Below are positions 9,152-17,701 of a DNA stretch of 64,000 nt, one piece after another. Positions within the stretch are counted from its first letter, which is position 1, and every line of letters starts with the position of its first letter. Below the pieces are notes generated by a model. It was given only the letters and a program-made list of their open reading frames with translations. It did not search any database and was not told where the DNA came from. The stretch is from JAGWBJ01 sp034423015 (lineage in GTDB: Bacteria; Chloroflexota; Dehalococcoidia; Lucifugimonadales; JAGWBF01). The stretch lies in NCBI GenBank assembly GCA_034423015.1, contig DAOUJG010000031.1, positions 62,001-126,000 on the forward strand, given 5' to 3'. A program made the position numbers and the translations under genes.

Positions 9152-10177
9152 TCATGCCCCACGTTTGTACACCTGGATCCTGTGGCGGCTGGTCTCGGTT
9201 ACGTACACTCTGCCCGCGGCGTCGAGGACCACCGACACCGGCGACCAGAACAGCTTCTCTATGTGGGACGACTCCTCGTGGGGGTCGTCGGCGGGAAACT
9301 CCAGGTCCGGCTCCAGGTCAGCCCGGGCCCGCGCCTCCGCCTCCTCCACGTTCACCCTCAGGAAGTTGGCCGCCCATTCCGAGTGGGTCGCCTGGCCCCT
9401 CAGCTTGATCACGAACCCGCCCTCGGGGTCCAGTACCTGCAGCCGCTCGTTCCCCCAGTCGGCCACGTACACGTACCCCTCGCCGTCCACCACGACGCTG
9501 GAGGGCCGGTGGAACTGGCCGTCGCCCCTGCCGGACGCTCCGTAGCTCGCGCGGAACTCCCCGTCCCCCGAGTATCTCTGGATACGGTCGTTCCCCCAAT
9601 CGGCCACGTACACGTCGCCGTCGGGCGCCACCGTCACCCCCCAGGGCAGGCTCAGCTCCCCGGGGCCGTCGCCCTGGGCGCCGAAGCTCAGGATGAACTC
9701 TCCTCCGGCGGTGAGCTTCTGTATCCTGTTGTTGTAGGTATCAGACACGTACAGGTTGTCCTCGCCGTCGACGGCCAGGCTCGAAGGGGTGTCCAGCTCT
9801 CCCAGCCCATCGCCCCGCCTGCCCCAACGGTGCAGGAAGGCTCCCGAGCGGTCGAAACAGGAGACGTTGTGGAGGTGGATGTCGGAGAGGTAGACCCGCC
9901 CGCCGCTGTCCACGGCGATGCCCGAGGGCCATATGAGCTGCCCCTCGCCCTCTCCGAAGGCGGCAAAGGTGCCGAAGTACTCGCTCTCGGCGTTCAGGAC
10001 GGTGACCCGCACGCCCCGGCCGACGGTGGTCGGGGAGCGGCTGACGGTGTAGATGCGCCCGTCGGGGGATATGGCGGTGTCGATGGGGTAGTAGAACCCC
10101 TTCCCCTCCATGGTGGTCATGCCCAGGGTGAGGTCATACTCCAGGAACTTCTTCTGTGCCGTGGAAGCGCCGGCCAT
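9152..10177 (-). CDS. NHL-repeat beta-propeller protein
   Basis: A 341-residue protein made of NHL-type repeats with recurring units such as PSGIAVDSGGRVYLSD, PSSLAVDGEDNLYVSD, PWGVTVAPDGDVYVAD and PSSVVVDGEGYVYVAD, each followed by NRIQ or NERLQ. It is a single six-bladed-type propeller. No signal peptide or membrane segment is visible. NHL propellers are usually binding scaffolds, and some are lactonase- or lyase-like. Here it sits between DUF1800 and DUF1501 genes with 10-20 nt gaps, which suggests a shared complex or process. AGGAGGAG lies 7 nt before the ATG at 10177; the frame is open further upstream but only as an overlap with DUF1800. Confidence 0.85.
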   Translation of the reverse strand: MAGASTAQKKFLEYDLTLGMTTMEGKGFYYPIDTAISPDGRIYTVSRSPTTVGRGVRVTVLNAESEYFGTFAAFGEGEGQLIWPSGIAVDSGGRVYLSDIHLHNVSCFDRSGAFLHRWGRRGDGLGELDTPSSLAVDGEDNLYVSDTYNNRIQKLTAGGEFILSFGAQGDGPGELSLPWGVTVAPDGDVYVADWGNDRIQRYSGDGEFRASYGASGRGDGQFHRPSSVVVDGEGYVYVADWGNERLQVLDPEGGFVIKLRGQATHSEWAANFLRVNVEEAEARARADLEPDLEFPADDPHEESSHIEKLFWSPVSVVLDAAGRVYVTETSRHRIQVYKRGA

Positions 10178-10188
10178 CGGGACTCCTC

Positions 10189-11604
10189 CTACAGCCTCTG
10201 GAACTCGTGGGTCGAGGCCACCATCCTCAGGACTCCACCGATGCGCTGGCGGACGTCTCCCGCCGCGCCGGGACCGGCCGCCGAGGCGAAGTCGACCAGC
10301 GCCTCCCGGGTGTCGTCGGACACGTCCAGCGCCCCCATGGCGTCGAGACACGCCTCCACGAGGCCCTCGGGGGACAGGCTGTCCCCGCCGGACGAGACGA
10401 CCCGGTCGATCATGTCGCGCACGCCGGGCATCCGCCCGTCGCCTATCTGCTGGGCCGCGAAGTTCACCCGCTCCACCAGGGTGCCCGTGTCTATCCACTC
10501 GGTGCCCTGGTGCCAGCCCTCCACGCTGGGTGGGTTGTTGAGCCACTGTCCCATGAACATCGTCTGGAAGAACCTCTCCTCCAGCTCCCGCTTGGGCCTG
10601 TCCAGCTCCCCGGTCAGCCGCAGCACCCCCGCCACCAGCTCCACGGGGCTCTTGGCCTTGGCGTACCAGCAGCTCCGGGACCGGAAGAAGTCGGAGTTGA
10701 ACAGCACGCGCAGCATGGCCCGGATGTCGTAGCCGCTGTCGAAATAGGCCCGGGACAGCACCTCGATGGCCTGGGGGTCCGCCGGCGGAGTGTAGGGCCA
10801 CTGGGGCACCGATGGCTCGTCGGCCACGAAGAAGTGGTACATGTGGCGGGAGATGAACCGGGCGGTGGCCTCCTGCCTGCAGATGATGTCGACGACGTCT
10901 TCCCCGTTGAACCGGCCCCGCTCTCCCAGGAACTCCTTCTCTCCGTCGTCATGGTCCTCGGGGTCGTACCGGAACCGCCAGGAGATGCGGCCGTAGGGCC
11001 AGTCGGAGTCCCTCTGGGAGCGGAGCTCCATGTACTCGCGGTTGTGGATGGTCCAGCCGGTGAAGGCCCGGGCGCACTCCTTGATGTCCCGCTCGGTGTA
11101 GTTGCCCACGCCCATGGAGAAGAGCTCCAGGAGCTCCCTGCCGTAGTTCTCGTTGATGGACCCCTTGTGATTGTCCTGGTTGTCCAGCCAGATGATCATG
11201 GCCGGGTCTTTGGATAGCTCCACCAGCAGGGTCCGGAAGTCGCCCAGACCGTGCCGCCTGAACATCCGTATCTGGTCGGACAGGGCCTTGCCGTGGATCA
11301 CCTTGGGGTAGCCCGTGGCGAAGATGCCGTGCCAGAAGAGGGAGACCTTCTCCCGCAGGGGAGTCGTGGATGTGGCCATGCGGTACAGCCAGTTCCCGCC
11401 GTTGCCCTGGGGCCCCATCATGCTGCAGAACTCCGGGTGGAAGCGGCGGATGAGGTCGTCGCCCATCCTCTGCTCGTTGCTGGGGTGGAGCAGCTCCTCC
11501 ACCGTGGCCTCGTACCCCTTGGCCGCGCAGGCGTCCAGCTGCTCCCGGGTAGCCCCGAAGCCGGCCCGGCGCATCAGGTGCGCCATCAGCTCAACCTGGC
11601 TCAT
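10189..11604 (-). CDS. DUF1800 family protein, without export signal
   Basis: A 471-residue DUF1800 protein starting directly at the core motif (MAHLMRRAGFGATREQLD). It contains KVSLFWHGIFAT, the signature NENYGRELLELFSMGVGNYTE, and ECARAFTGWTI, then RHMYHFFV and NNPPSVEGW. The family is almost always found beside DUF1501 and its biochemical role is unknown. Most members have an N-terminal signal; none is seen here. It is the first gene of the operon, with a promoter at 11671-11699. Confidence 0.9.
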   Translation of the reverse strand: MSQVELMAHLMRRAGFGATREQLDACAAKGYEATVEELLHPSNEQRMGDDLIRRFHPEFCSMMGPQGNGGNWLYRMATSTTPLREKVSLFWHGIFATGYPKVIHGKALSDQIRMFRRHGLGDFRTLLVELSKDPAMIIWLDNQDNHKGSINENYGRELLELFSMGVGNYTERDIKECARAFTGWTIHNREYMELRSQRDSDWPYGRISWRFRYDPEDHDDGEKEFLGERGRFNGEDVVDIICRQEATARFISRHMYHFFVADEPSVPQWPYTPPADPQAIEVLSRAYFDSGYDIRAMLRVLFNSDFFRSRSCWYAKAKSPVELVAGVLRLTGELDRPKRELEERFFQTMFMGQWLNNPPSVEGWHQGTEWIDTGTLVERVNFAAQQIGDGRMPGVRDMIDRVVSSGGDSLSPEGLVEACLDAMGALDVSDDTREALVDFASAAGPGAAGDVRQRIGGVLRMVASTHEFQRL

Positions 11605-11670
11605 CGCCCCACGCCCCTTCCATGTGCGCGGCCGCCGGTCCCAGCGCCGCGCCTTATCATTTCACAAACC

Positions 11671-11699
11671 ATTCTATTAGTCTCGGGTATGACCGTCAA
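11671..11699 (-). promoter_or_regulatory. promoter of the DUF1800-NHL-DUF1501 operon
   Basis: On the minus strand TTGACG (11699-11694), exactly 17 nt, then TAGAAT (11676-11671). The start codon of the DUF1800 gene is 66 nt further on. Confidence 0.7.
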
Positions 11700-11814
11700 T
11701 GCAATGGGGGAAGGCCATCGGGCGCACCTTCGGGCCGGGCTCGGGGACGGGCGGCCTCGGGGCGGGGCGCCATGGTAAACTGTCCCCCAGCCGCGACCGG
11801 GGCGTACGGGCAAC

Positions 11815-12732
11815 ATGAGAGATCAAAAGGACCAGGTACAGCTTCCATCAGAACGGTCGACCCCCAGGCCGGCCCGCAGCCGCCGCCCGGTGGCACGCCG
11901 GGCCAACGACCTGGACGGCGCGTCCTGGACCAGGCACTCCATCAGCGTGTGGAGCGACATCCACAAGAACCCCGAGGAGCTCGCCCTTAAGCACCCCGCC
12001 ATGTTCCCGGCCCGGCTGGCCGGACGCCTGATCCAGTGCTTCACGACCAAAGAGGACAGGACCGTTCTAGACCCCTTTGCCGGGGCGGGGTCGACGCTGC
12101 TGGCGGCAGAGGCCCTGGGGAAGACCGGGGTCGGCTTCGACGTCTCGGAGGAGTACGTCGAGAAGGCGCAGGAGAGGCCGTCTCCACTCATGGATGCCTC
12201 CGGCCCGATGGACGCCGGGGAGGGGAAAGGAGAGCGCCGCATCTACCGTGCGGACGCCAACCACCTCCTCCGATACCTGGAGCCGGAGAGCGTGGACCTG
12301 GTGGTCACGTCTCCGCCCTACTGGAACATTCTGCTGCAGAAGCGCACGGCGGACCACAAGGAGGTCCGGCACTACGGGGACTCGGAGAGGGACCTGGGGA
12401 AGATCGACGACTACAACGAGTTCCTGGATGCCCTGGCGGAGGTCTTCGACAAGGTGTACGCGGCGCTAAAGCCCGGCAAATACTGCTGCGCCGTGGTGAT
12501 GGACATCCGAAAGAGGGACAGGTTCTATCCCCTGCACTCGGACCTGGCCCACCGCATGGAGGAGGTCGGGTTCATCTTCGACGACATCATCATCTGGGAC
12601 CGGGGACACGAGTACAACAACCTGCGGCCCCTGGGATACCCCGCCGTCTTCCGCGTCAACAAGGTCCACGAGTACATCCTCATATTCCGGAAGCCCACGG
12701 ACGGGGCACGGAGCCCGGCGGCCCAGGGGTGA
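11815..12732 (+). CDS. site-specific DNA methyltransferase (N4-cytosine/N6-adenine type), SAM motif first
   Basis: A 305-residue amino-methyltransferase. HPAMFPARLAGRLIQ and the SAM-binding motif DPFAGAGSTLLAAEALGKTG lie near residues 60-105, and the catalytic TSPPYW near 164-169. In beta-class enzymes the KHPAxFP/DPFxGSGT block is normally C-terminal to SPPY; here it comes first and the protein ends soon after the methyltransferase core. TSPPY suggests N4-cytosine, but N6-adenine cannot be excluded. No restriction endonuclease neighbour is visible, so it may be an orphan regulatory or phage-derived enzyme. A possible extended -10 (TGGTAAACT, 11773-11781) lies upstream. Confidence 0.85.
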   Translation: MRDQKDQVQLPSERSTPRPARSRRPVARRANDLDGASWTRHSISVWSDIHKNPEELALKHPAMFPARLAGRLIQCFTTKEDRTVLDPFAGAGSTLLAAEALGKTGVGFDVSEEYVEKAQERPSPLMDASGPMDAGEGKGERRIYRADANHLLRYLEPESVDLVVTSPPYWNILLQKRTADHKEVRHYGDSERDLGKIDDYNEFLDALAEVFDKVYAALKPGKYCCAVVMDIRKRDRFYPLHSDLAHRMEEVGFIFDDIIIWDRGHEYNNLRPLGYPAVFRVNKVHEYILIFRKPTDGARSPAAQG

Positions 12733-12757
12733 GGCCCACCCGGCGGGCGGAGGGAGG

Positions 12758-14020
12758 CTACGTTACCACGCTGCCGCCCTGGAACACGGCGAGGACGTCG
12801 CGAATAGCCGCGATGTCCTGTGCCGGATTACCGTCGACCACCAGGATGTCAGCTTCCTTGCCCTTCTCCAAGGTCCCCACGATATCCGACACGCCAATGG
12901 CCTTCGAGGCGTCCCTGGTGCTCGCGAGAATGGCTCTCATGGGTGTAAAACCGGCGAGTACCAGGCACTCGAGCTCGTACCCAAAGCCTCCAAAGGGGTA
13001 CCAGCTGAAACCGGAGTCGGTACCCGGGATCAACGGGACTCCCATCTCGCCAAGGCGTCGTGCGTCGTCCAGCTGGAGCTCCTGGCTGCGTTTTGCCGCC
13101 TCCAGGTCCAGACTTGCTTTACGGGAGAGGTCCGTCCCACTCCCCCTCGTACTCTCCACCACCTGCGATAGCGCCCTGACCGTTTCACGGGCGGTGTGAA
13201 GAGTGGAATTGACCAACGTTCCCTGTCTTGCTATCCGATCCGCGACCTCCGGGCGGAAGTTGAAAGACCCGTCCTCTTCCCTGAACCAGACATGAATAAT
13301 CATGTCGACCCCGGCATCCAGGGAGTTTACGATGCCGGCGGTGCAACGGCAGTGGGCGCCGACCAGCTTGCCGAGCTTGTGGGCTTCGTCACAGATGGCC
13401 CTGAGCTCCTCGACGGTGTAGGAGGCGCGGAAGGGGAGGCTGCTGCCCGTACTCCCGCCGGTGGCCGGCACCTTGATCCAGTCCGCGCCTCTCTTGACGA
13501 GATTGCGGACGGCGGCCCTCACAGCATCCGGACCATCCGCCTCGGCGCCCATCTGCCACATGTGGCCGCCGGTGATGGTAACCGGATTGCCGCAGAGCAC
13601 CAACCGCGGCCCCTTGCTCAACCCCATCCCGATGCCCTCGCGAAGGGAGAAGGACGTGTCGTGCTTGGCCCCGGTCTCCCGTGCGGTGGTGACGCCCGAT
13701 TTCAGGTGGACGGCGGCCGTCATGAGGGACCGCATCAGCAGGACGTCGTCGGACATGGCCATGACGTCGTCGGTCAGCGTCCCGTCGCCCAGGTAGTTGA
13801 AGTGGCAGTGGACGTCGATCAGCCCCGGCATCAGGGTACCCGTGGGATAGTCGTAGACGTCCACGGGCGCGCCCTCGGGGGCCGAGACGTCCTGGACCCT
13901 GCCCACCTGGGCTATTCGTGAGCCCTCGACCAGCACGGCCACGTTGTCCATGGGCCGGCCGGCTGCCCCGTCGATGGCGTATCGCGCCCTGATGAGCTTG
14001 TACGAAGCCTGCGCCGTCAT
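12758..14020 (-). CDS. amidohydrolase family metal-dependent hydrolase (imidazolonepropionase/prolidase-like)
   Basis: A 420-residue amidohydrolase-superfamily enzyme. The metal-site HxH is in GLIDVHCHFNYLG (about 70), the candidate carbamylated lysine in ADWIKVPATGG, further histidines in LVGAHCRC and MIIHVW, and the last ligand in IPGTDSG. The C-terminus GTLEKGKEADILVVDGNP is typical of the composite beta-sandwich domain. Known relatives hydrolyse cyclic amides, X-Pro dipeptides or N-acyl compounds. The start chosen is MTAQASYKL at 14020, 7 nt after the upstream gene; an in-frame ATG at 14059 would overlap that gene. It forms an operon with two deacetylase-like genes. Confidence 0.85.
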   Translation of the reverse strand: MTAQASYKLIRARYAIDGAAGRPMDNVAVLVEGSRIAQVGRVQDVSAPEGAPVDVYDYPTGTLMPGLIDVHCHFNYLGDGTLTDDVMAMSDDVLLMRSLMTAAVHLKSGVTTARETGAKHDTSFSLREGIGMGLSKGPRLVLCGNPVTITGGHMWQMGAEADGPDAVRAAVRNLVKRGADWIKVPATGGSTGSSLPFRASYTVEELRAICDEAHKLGKLVGAHCRCTAGIVNSLDAGVDMIIHVWFREEDGSFNFRPEVADRIARQGTLVNSTLHTARETVRALSQVVESTRGSGTDLSRKASLDLEAAKRSQELQLDDARRLGEMGVPLIPGTDSGFSWYPFGGFGYELECLVLAGFTPMRAILASTRDASKAIGVSDIVGTLEKGKEADILVVDGNPAQDIAAIRDVLAVFQGGSVVT

Positions 14021-14027
14021 GGCCCGC

Positions 14028-14942
14028 CTACTTCTGGTGGTTCTGGGAATACCAGTCAATGATGTCCCGGCCGGTGGCCTTCCACACCCCTCTCCACCTG
14101 GAGAAGTGGTCTAGAATCTGGTCTAGGTATTTCAAGCGGAACGGCTGGCCGATCATCCATGGGTGGAGGTGGAGCACGAGCATGCGTCCGCTCTGGGACC
14201 CCTCCCGGTACAGGGTGTCAAAGGCCTCTTTGGCCCTCGTGGCATAGTCCATTATCGTGGTGTGCCGCAGCCCCAGCTCCGTGTGGTCATCCAGGTCCGC
14301 GGTAACCGGGAGAGAATACATGGCGCCGGTCTTTACGTTCATGGGATAGGGCTGCTCGTCGTTGCCCCAGTCACAAACGTATCGAATGCCCTGCTCGGCC
14401 AGGAGATTGGGGGTCCGCGTGGACTCGCCGTACTCCAGACCGAGCCACCCGAGCGGCTTTTGTCCGGTGGCGCCCTCGATGGCCTGCACGGATGCCGCGA
14501 TGTGTTGACGCTCCTCTTCTTCCGACATCCGGGAAGTGATCATCCGGTTGCCGGTCACGCCATGACCTATGATCTCCCAATCGCGCTTCTGGCATTCCCT
14601 CACCAGGAAGGGGTATTCGGCGGCAATAGTGGCGTCCATGGCTGCGGTGGCCCTCATGCCGTACCGGTCCAGCAGCTTCATTATCCCGAAGATTCCCACG
14701 CGATTGCCGTACTCCCGGTGGGAGGCCCTGGTAATGTCTGGAAACGGACGGACCCTGGGAGTCAAGTATCGCCTGTCCAGGGTGAAGGCGGTGTCCGGAG
14801 GCTTGAGCTCGAAGTACTCGAGGTCGACGATGACGCAGAGGGCCAGCCTGGCGCCATCGGGCCACCTCAGAGGCCGCCTGGCGGCAATCGGCGAGTACTC
14901 GTAGTACTCGTGGTCCATCCCCGGCATTCGCGGGCTTGGCAT
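14028..14942 (-). CDS. polysaccharide deacetylase family protein (PuuE/allantoinase-like)
   Basis: A 304-residue NodB-like protein of the PuuE-like group. Features: DGARLALCVIVDLEYFELKPPD, REYGNRVGIFGIMKLLDRYGMRAT, IIGHGVTGNRMI, and the C-terminal LVLHLHPWMIGQPFRLKYLD. Relatives act on N-acyl or ureido compounds rather than polymers. GGAGGGG lies 7 nt before the ATG. It is paralogous to the next gene upstream, with the same domain order. The early acidic pair of true polysaccharide deacetylases is replaced (VDLEY), so catalysis may differ. Confidence 0.82.
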   Translation of the reverse strand: MPSPRMPGMDHEYYEYSPIAARRPLRWPDGARLALCVIVDLEYFELKPPDTAFTLDRRYLTPRVRPFPDITRASHREYGNRVGIFGIMKLLDRYGMRATAAMDATIAAEYPFLVRECQKRDWEIIGHGVTGNRMITSRMSEEEERQHIAASVQAIEGATGQKPLGWLGLEYGESTRTPNLLAEQGIRYVCDWGNDEQPYPMNVKTGAMYSLPVTADLDDHTELGLRHTTIMDYATRAKEAFDTLYREGSQSGRMLVLHLHPWMIGQPFRLKYLDQILDHFSRWRGVWKATGRDIIDWYSQNHQK

Positions 14943-14975
14943 GAGTTCCCCTCCAAAAGATATCTCGGTTGCGCG

Positions 14976-15908
14976 CTAAGGGCTCACCGGATTGAAGTCA
15001 TCCCGCCGCTCCCGCAGGTACTCCTGCACCACGTCATAGTAGTTGGCCATGTAGTATTCGGCGATCTCGTCGCCGGTGGTCTTCCATACCCCGTCCCGGG
15101 AGAGGATGTACTCCAGGACCTGGTCCAGGTACTTGGCCCGGTGGGGCGCGCCGATCCAGTAGGGATGCAGGGCGATGCACATCACCCTGCCGCTCTCCTC
15201 GCCCTGCTCGTAGAGGACGTCGAACTGGTCCTTGCAGATCTGGGCGAAGTACTCGGCGTCACCGGACGTATCTCCGATGGCCGCGGTGTCGTTCAGCTCG
15301 AGGGTATACGGCAGCGAGATAAGCTTGCCGCTCTTTACCTTCAGCGGAAATGGTTGGTCATCGTGGCACCAGTCGGTGTGGTAGATGAGGCCCGCCTCGG
15401 CCATCAGGTCCGACGTGTTCACCGTCGCCGAGAGTGCGGGCCCCAGCATGCCCTTCAGCGTCTTGCCGGTGTGCCTCTTCAGGGTGTCGATGATATCCCG
15501 GTAGAATTCCCGCTCCTCTTCGATGGGCATGCCGAACAGGGTACGATTGTTGTAGATACCGTGGGACATATAGTCCCAGTCGCGTTCGACCATGGCGTCC
15601 CTTATCTCCGGGAAGTGCTCCAGGACCGCTTCGTTCAGAGACGCCGTACACCTCATGTCGTGCTTGTCTATGACCTCGAGCATCCGCCAGAAGGCCACCC
15701 GGTTCCCGTAGTCGCGGGTCCTGTAGAGCTCCAGGTTTGGGTGGGGGACAGCCGCTCCGATATAATTCGGGGTCCCGGTGTTGGGCGGAGGGTCGTACTC
15801 CAGGTATTCCACGTTGGGCGAGAGCCAAAAGGCCACCCGGGCATCGTTGGGCCACCGGATGGTGGGCCGGTCGATAATCGGTGAATAGTCGAACCACTTG
15901 CGTTCCAC
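14976..15908 (-). CDS. polysaccharide deacetylase family protein, tandem paralogue
   Basis: A 310-residue paralogue of the neighbouring gene: both open with FDYSPIIDRPTIRWPND / YEYSPIAARRPLRWPDG and share DYGNRVAFWRMLEVIDKHDM, SHGIYNN and a late HPYWIGAPHRAKYLDQVL. First gene of a three-gene minus-strand operon (two deacetylase-like proteins, then an amidohydrolase). The start is GTG at 15908 with GGAGGG 7 nt upstream. The pairing suggests successive steps on an amide or cyclic N-compound. This is inference from families and gene order only. Confidence 0.82.
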   Translation of the reverse strand: MERKWFDYSPIIDRPTIRWPNDARVAFWLSPNVEYLEYDPPPNTGTPNYIGAAVPHPNLELYRTRDYGNRVAFWRMLEVIDKHDMRCTASLNEAVLEHFPEIRDAMVERDWDYMSHGIYNNRTLFGMPIEEEREFYRDIIDTLKRHTGKTLKGMLGPALSATVNTSDLMAEAGLIYHTDWCHDDQPFPLKVKSGKLISLPYTLELNDTAAIGDTSGDAEYFAQICKDQFDVLYEQGEESGRVMCIALHPYWIGAPHRAKYLDQVLEYILSRDGVWKTTGDEIAEYYMANYYDVVQEYLRERRDDFNPVSP

Positions 15909-16102
15909 GTTTAACCCTCCCGCCAGGCGCTCAAACCGGTATTGTCAGAAGGTACCGCCGGAGCGAATCCGCTGTCAAGTGCGCCGCGTGTTGAGGAAGA
16001 AGTCCCGAGGTCTTGCGTTTGCCTGTCCCATTGCATCACAATTGGGGCCCCGGGATACGCGCAAGCCCGGAGACTCTCCATATCTCGAAGAAGGAATGAG
16101 AC

Positions 16103-16945
16103 ATGAACTCAAGCCGAAAACCGGTCGCCGTCGTGGTGGGGGCGACATCCAAGTGGCAGTCGGACGGCCGCAACACCCATCTGGTCCACGGCAGGTCGGT
16201 CGACGACAGCGAGCTGCCCGTAGGGGTCCGCTGGGGCGTGGGAGGGGCCATCTCTCAGAAGTTTGCGAAGGAGGGGTTCTTCACCGTGTTGACCACCCGC
16301 AGGGCCTCCAATGCGGCCCCATTGGAGGAAGCGATCCGGGAACAGGGCGGCGACGGCATGATCGTGGAGCTGGACCTGGCGTCTCCTGACTCCATATCGG
16401 AAGCCTTCGCCAGGATACGGGAGGAGGCCGGCGACCCGAGCGTCCTGGTCTACAACGCGGGCTACCTGGAGGGGCGGGACCTCCCGCCGGAGAAAGAGCT
16501 GCTGGAGCACATTCCCTTCGAAATGTTCGAGACCGCGCAGCACATATCCAGCAGCGGCCCCTTTCTGGTCGCCAAGGAGGTGTTGCCGGCCATGCGGGAG
16601 CGCGGCGCGGGCTCCATTCTGATTTCCAACAACTCGTCGTCGTTGAGGGGAAGAAAGCGGTACACCGGACAGTCGCTGTACTATCCCAGGGTGCTGATGC
16701 GCACGCTGGCGCAGGCGTTGACCGAGGAGTATTCAGAGTACGGCGTGCACGTTGCCAACGTGGTGATCGACGGGATGATCGATTCCCCGGGCACCCGGGC
16801 CCTCCCACGTGCCCAGCAGCAGCCTGAATTGCTAATTAATCCCGTCAAGATCGCCGAGGCCTTCTACTACCTGCACACCCAGGACAAGTCCTGCTGGACT
16901 CACGAGCTCCAGCTGACGCCCTTTTCCGCCAAGCCGAGCTTTTGA
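16103..16945 (+). CDS. short-chain dehydrogenase/reductase-like protein, atypical active site
   Basis: A 280-residue SDR-fold protein. Strand one VVVGATSKW is followed by an insertion of about 25 residues before WGVGGAISQKFAKEG, so the usual TGxxxGIG nucleotide loop is split. VYNAGYL matches the NAG motif and SILISNNSSS the serine strand. Where YxxxK is expected the sequence is LYYPRVLMRTLAQAL, with no lysine four residues after either tyrosine. It may be a non-catalytic or altered SDR. GAAGGA precedes the ATG at 16103. It is divergent from the deacetylase operon and may belong to the same accessory module. Confidence 0.75.
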   Translation: MNSSRKPVAVVVGATSKWQSDGRNTHLVHGRSVDDSELPVGVRWGVGGAISQKFAKEGFFTVLTTRRASNAAPLEEAIREQGGDGMIVELDLASPDSISEAFARIREEAGDPSVLVYNAGYLEGRDLPPEKELLEHIPFEMFETAQHISSSGPFLVAKEVLPAMRERGAGSILISNNSSSLRGRKRYTGQSLYYPRVLMRTLAQALTEEYSEYGVHVANVVIDGMIDSPGTRALPRAQQQPELLINPVKIAEAFYYLHTQDKSCWTHELQLTPFSAKPSF

Positions 16946-16972
16946 CGGCCCTCAAACCGCGGGCGTTAGCCA

Positions 16973-17545
16973 TCATGGCTCACCATCCTCCTGTCCGGCA
17001 ACGTTGGCTTGGCTGGCGCCGGCTGCCCAGGCCAGTGCCATAAGCATTCTCACGGGGTTCAGAATCTGCCACACAACCCCGTCGTCAACGAAGTAGCCAT
17101 TGGCGAACACCAGGGCGCCCAACGCCGCCGAAACCACCGCGCCCACGCGCCCGGCTGCGCTTCCGCAGCCCCACAAGGCCACTGCCGCCACGCTGGAGGA
17201 ACCGATGAACACCGGGTTGACCGTGCGCCACACATTACCCCAATGGTCGCCGAACAGGTCACTATACCCGTTGGCAAGCACCACCAGGGCCAGTATGCCC
17301 AGCGCGAGACTGCGCACCCAGGGGACATGGCGTGTGCTCAGCCAGACCCACCAAACGCCCACGAACCCCATCACCAGCGGACCGATTTGCCACAGCTTCC
17401 AGGGCCAGTAGGGAACTGACATATGCTCCGGATCGACGAGGACGGTCCTCTCAGTCCAGGCAAAAATTGCCAGTGCCACGAAGGCCGTGGCTGCGGCGGC
17501 AGGGATCGGACCCAGGTCTCTCGGTGCGATCAGTTTGAGCATCAA
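16973..17545 (-). CDS. hypothetical five-helix membrane protein
   Basis: A 190-residue protein with about five hydrophobic segments (AAAATAFVALAIFAW, IGPLVMGFVGVWWVWL, SLALGILALVVLANGY, a central segment around VAAVALWGCGSAAG, and ALGALVFANGYF/LMALAWAAG). Two repeats of the form NGYxxxxxxDxWxxxxNPV appear near residues 92-112 and 148-164, suggesting an internal duplication. No recognised family. It is convergent with the SDR gene and stands alone. Confidence 0.6.
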   Translation of the reverse strand: MMLKLIAPRDLGPIPAAAATAFVALAIFAWTERTVLVDPEHMSVPYWPWKLWQIGPLVMGFVGVWWVWLSTRHVPWVRSLALGILALVVLANGYSDLFGDHWGNVWRTVNPVFIGSSSVAAVALWGCGSAAGRVGAVVSAALGALVFANGYFVDDGVVWQILNPVRMLMALAWAAGASQANVAGQEDGEP

Positions 17546-17701
17546 CCAACCTTTTCTGCTACGGGGCTACCAATAGAATGTGCTCCGATATCGTAGGCTT
17601 CGCATTCCTGATCAGCAGACCATGTTGGACACCCGCCAAGTTCGGGTCTCGAATACCACTCAGGACCGAAATATGCTGGACCCGCTCTGGACGGAGCAAG
17701 A

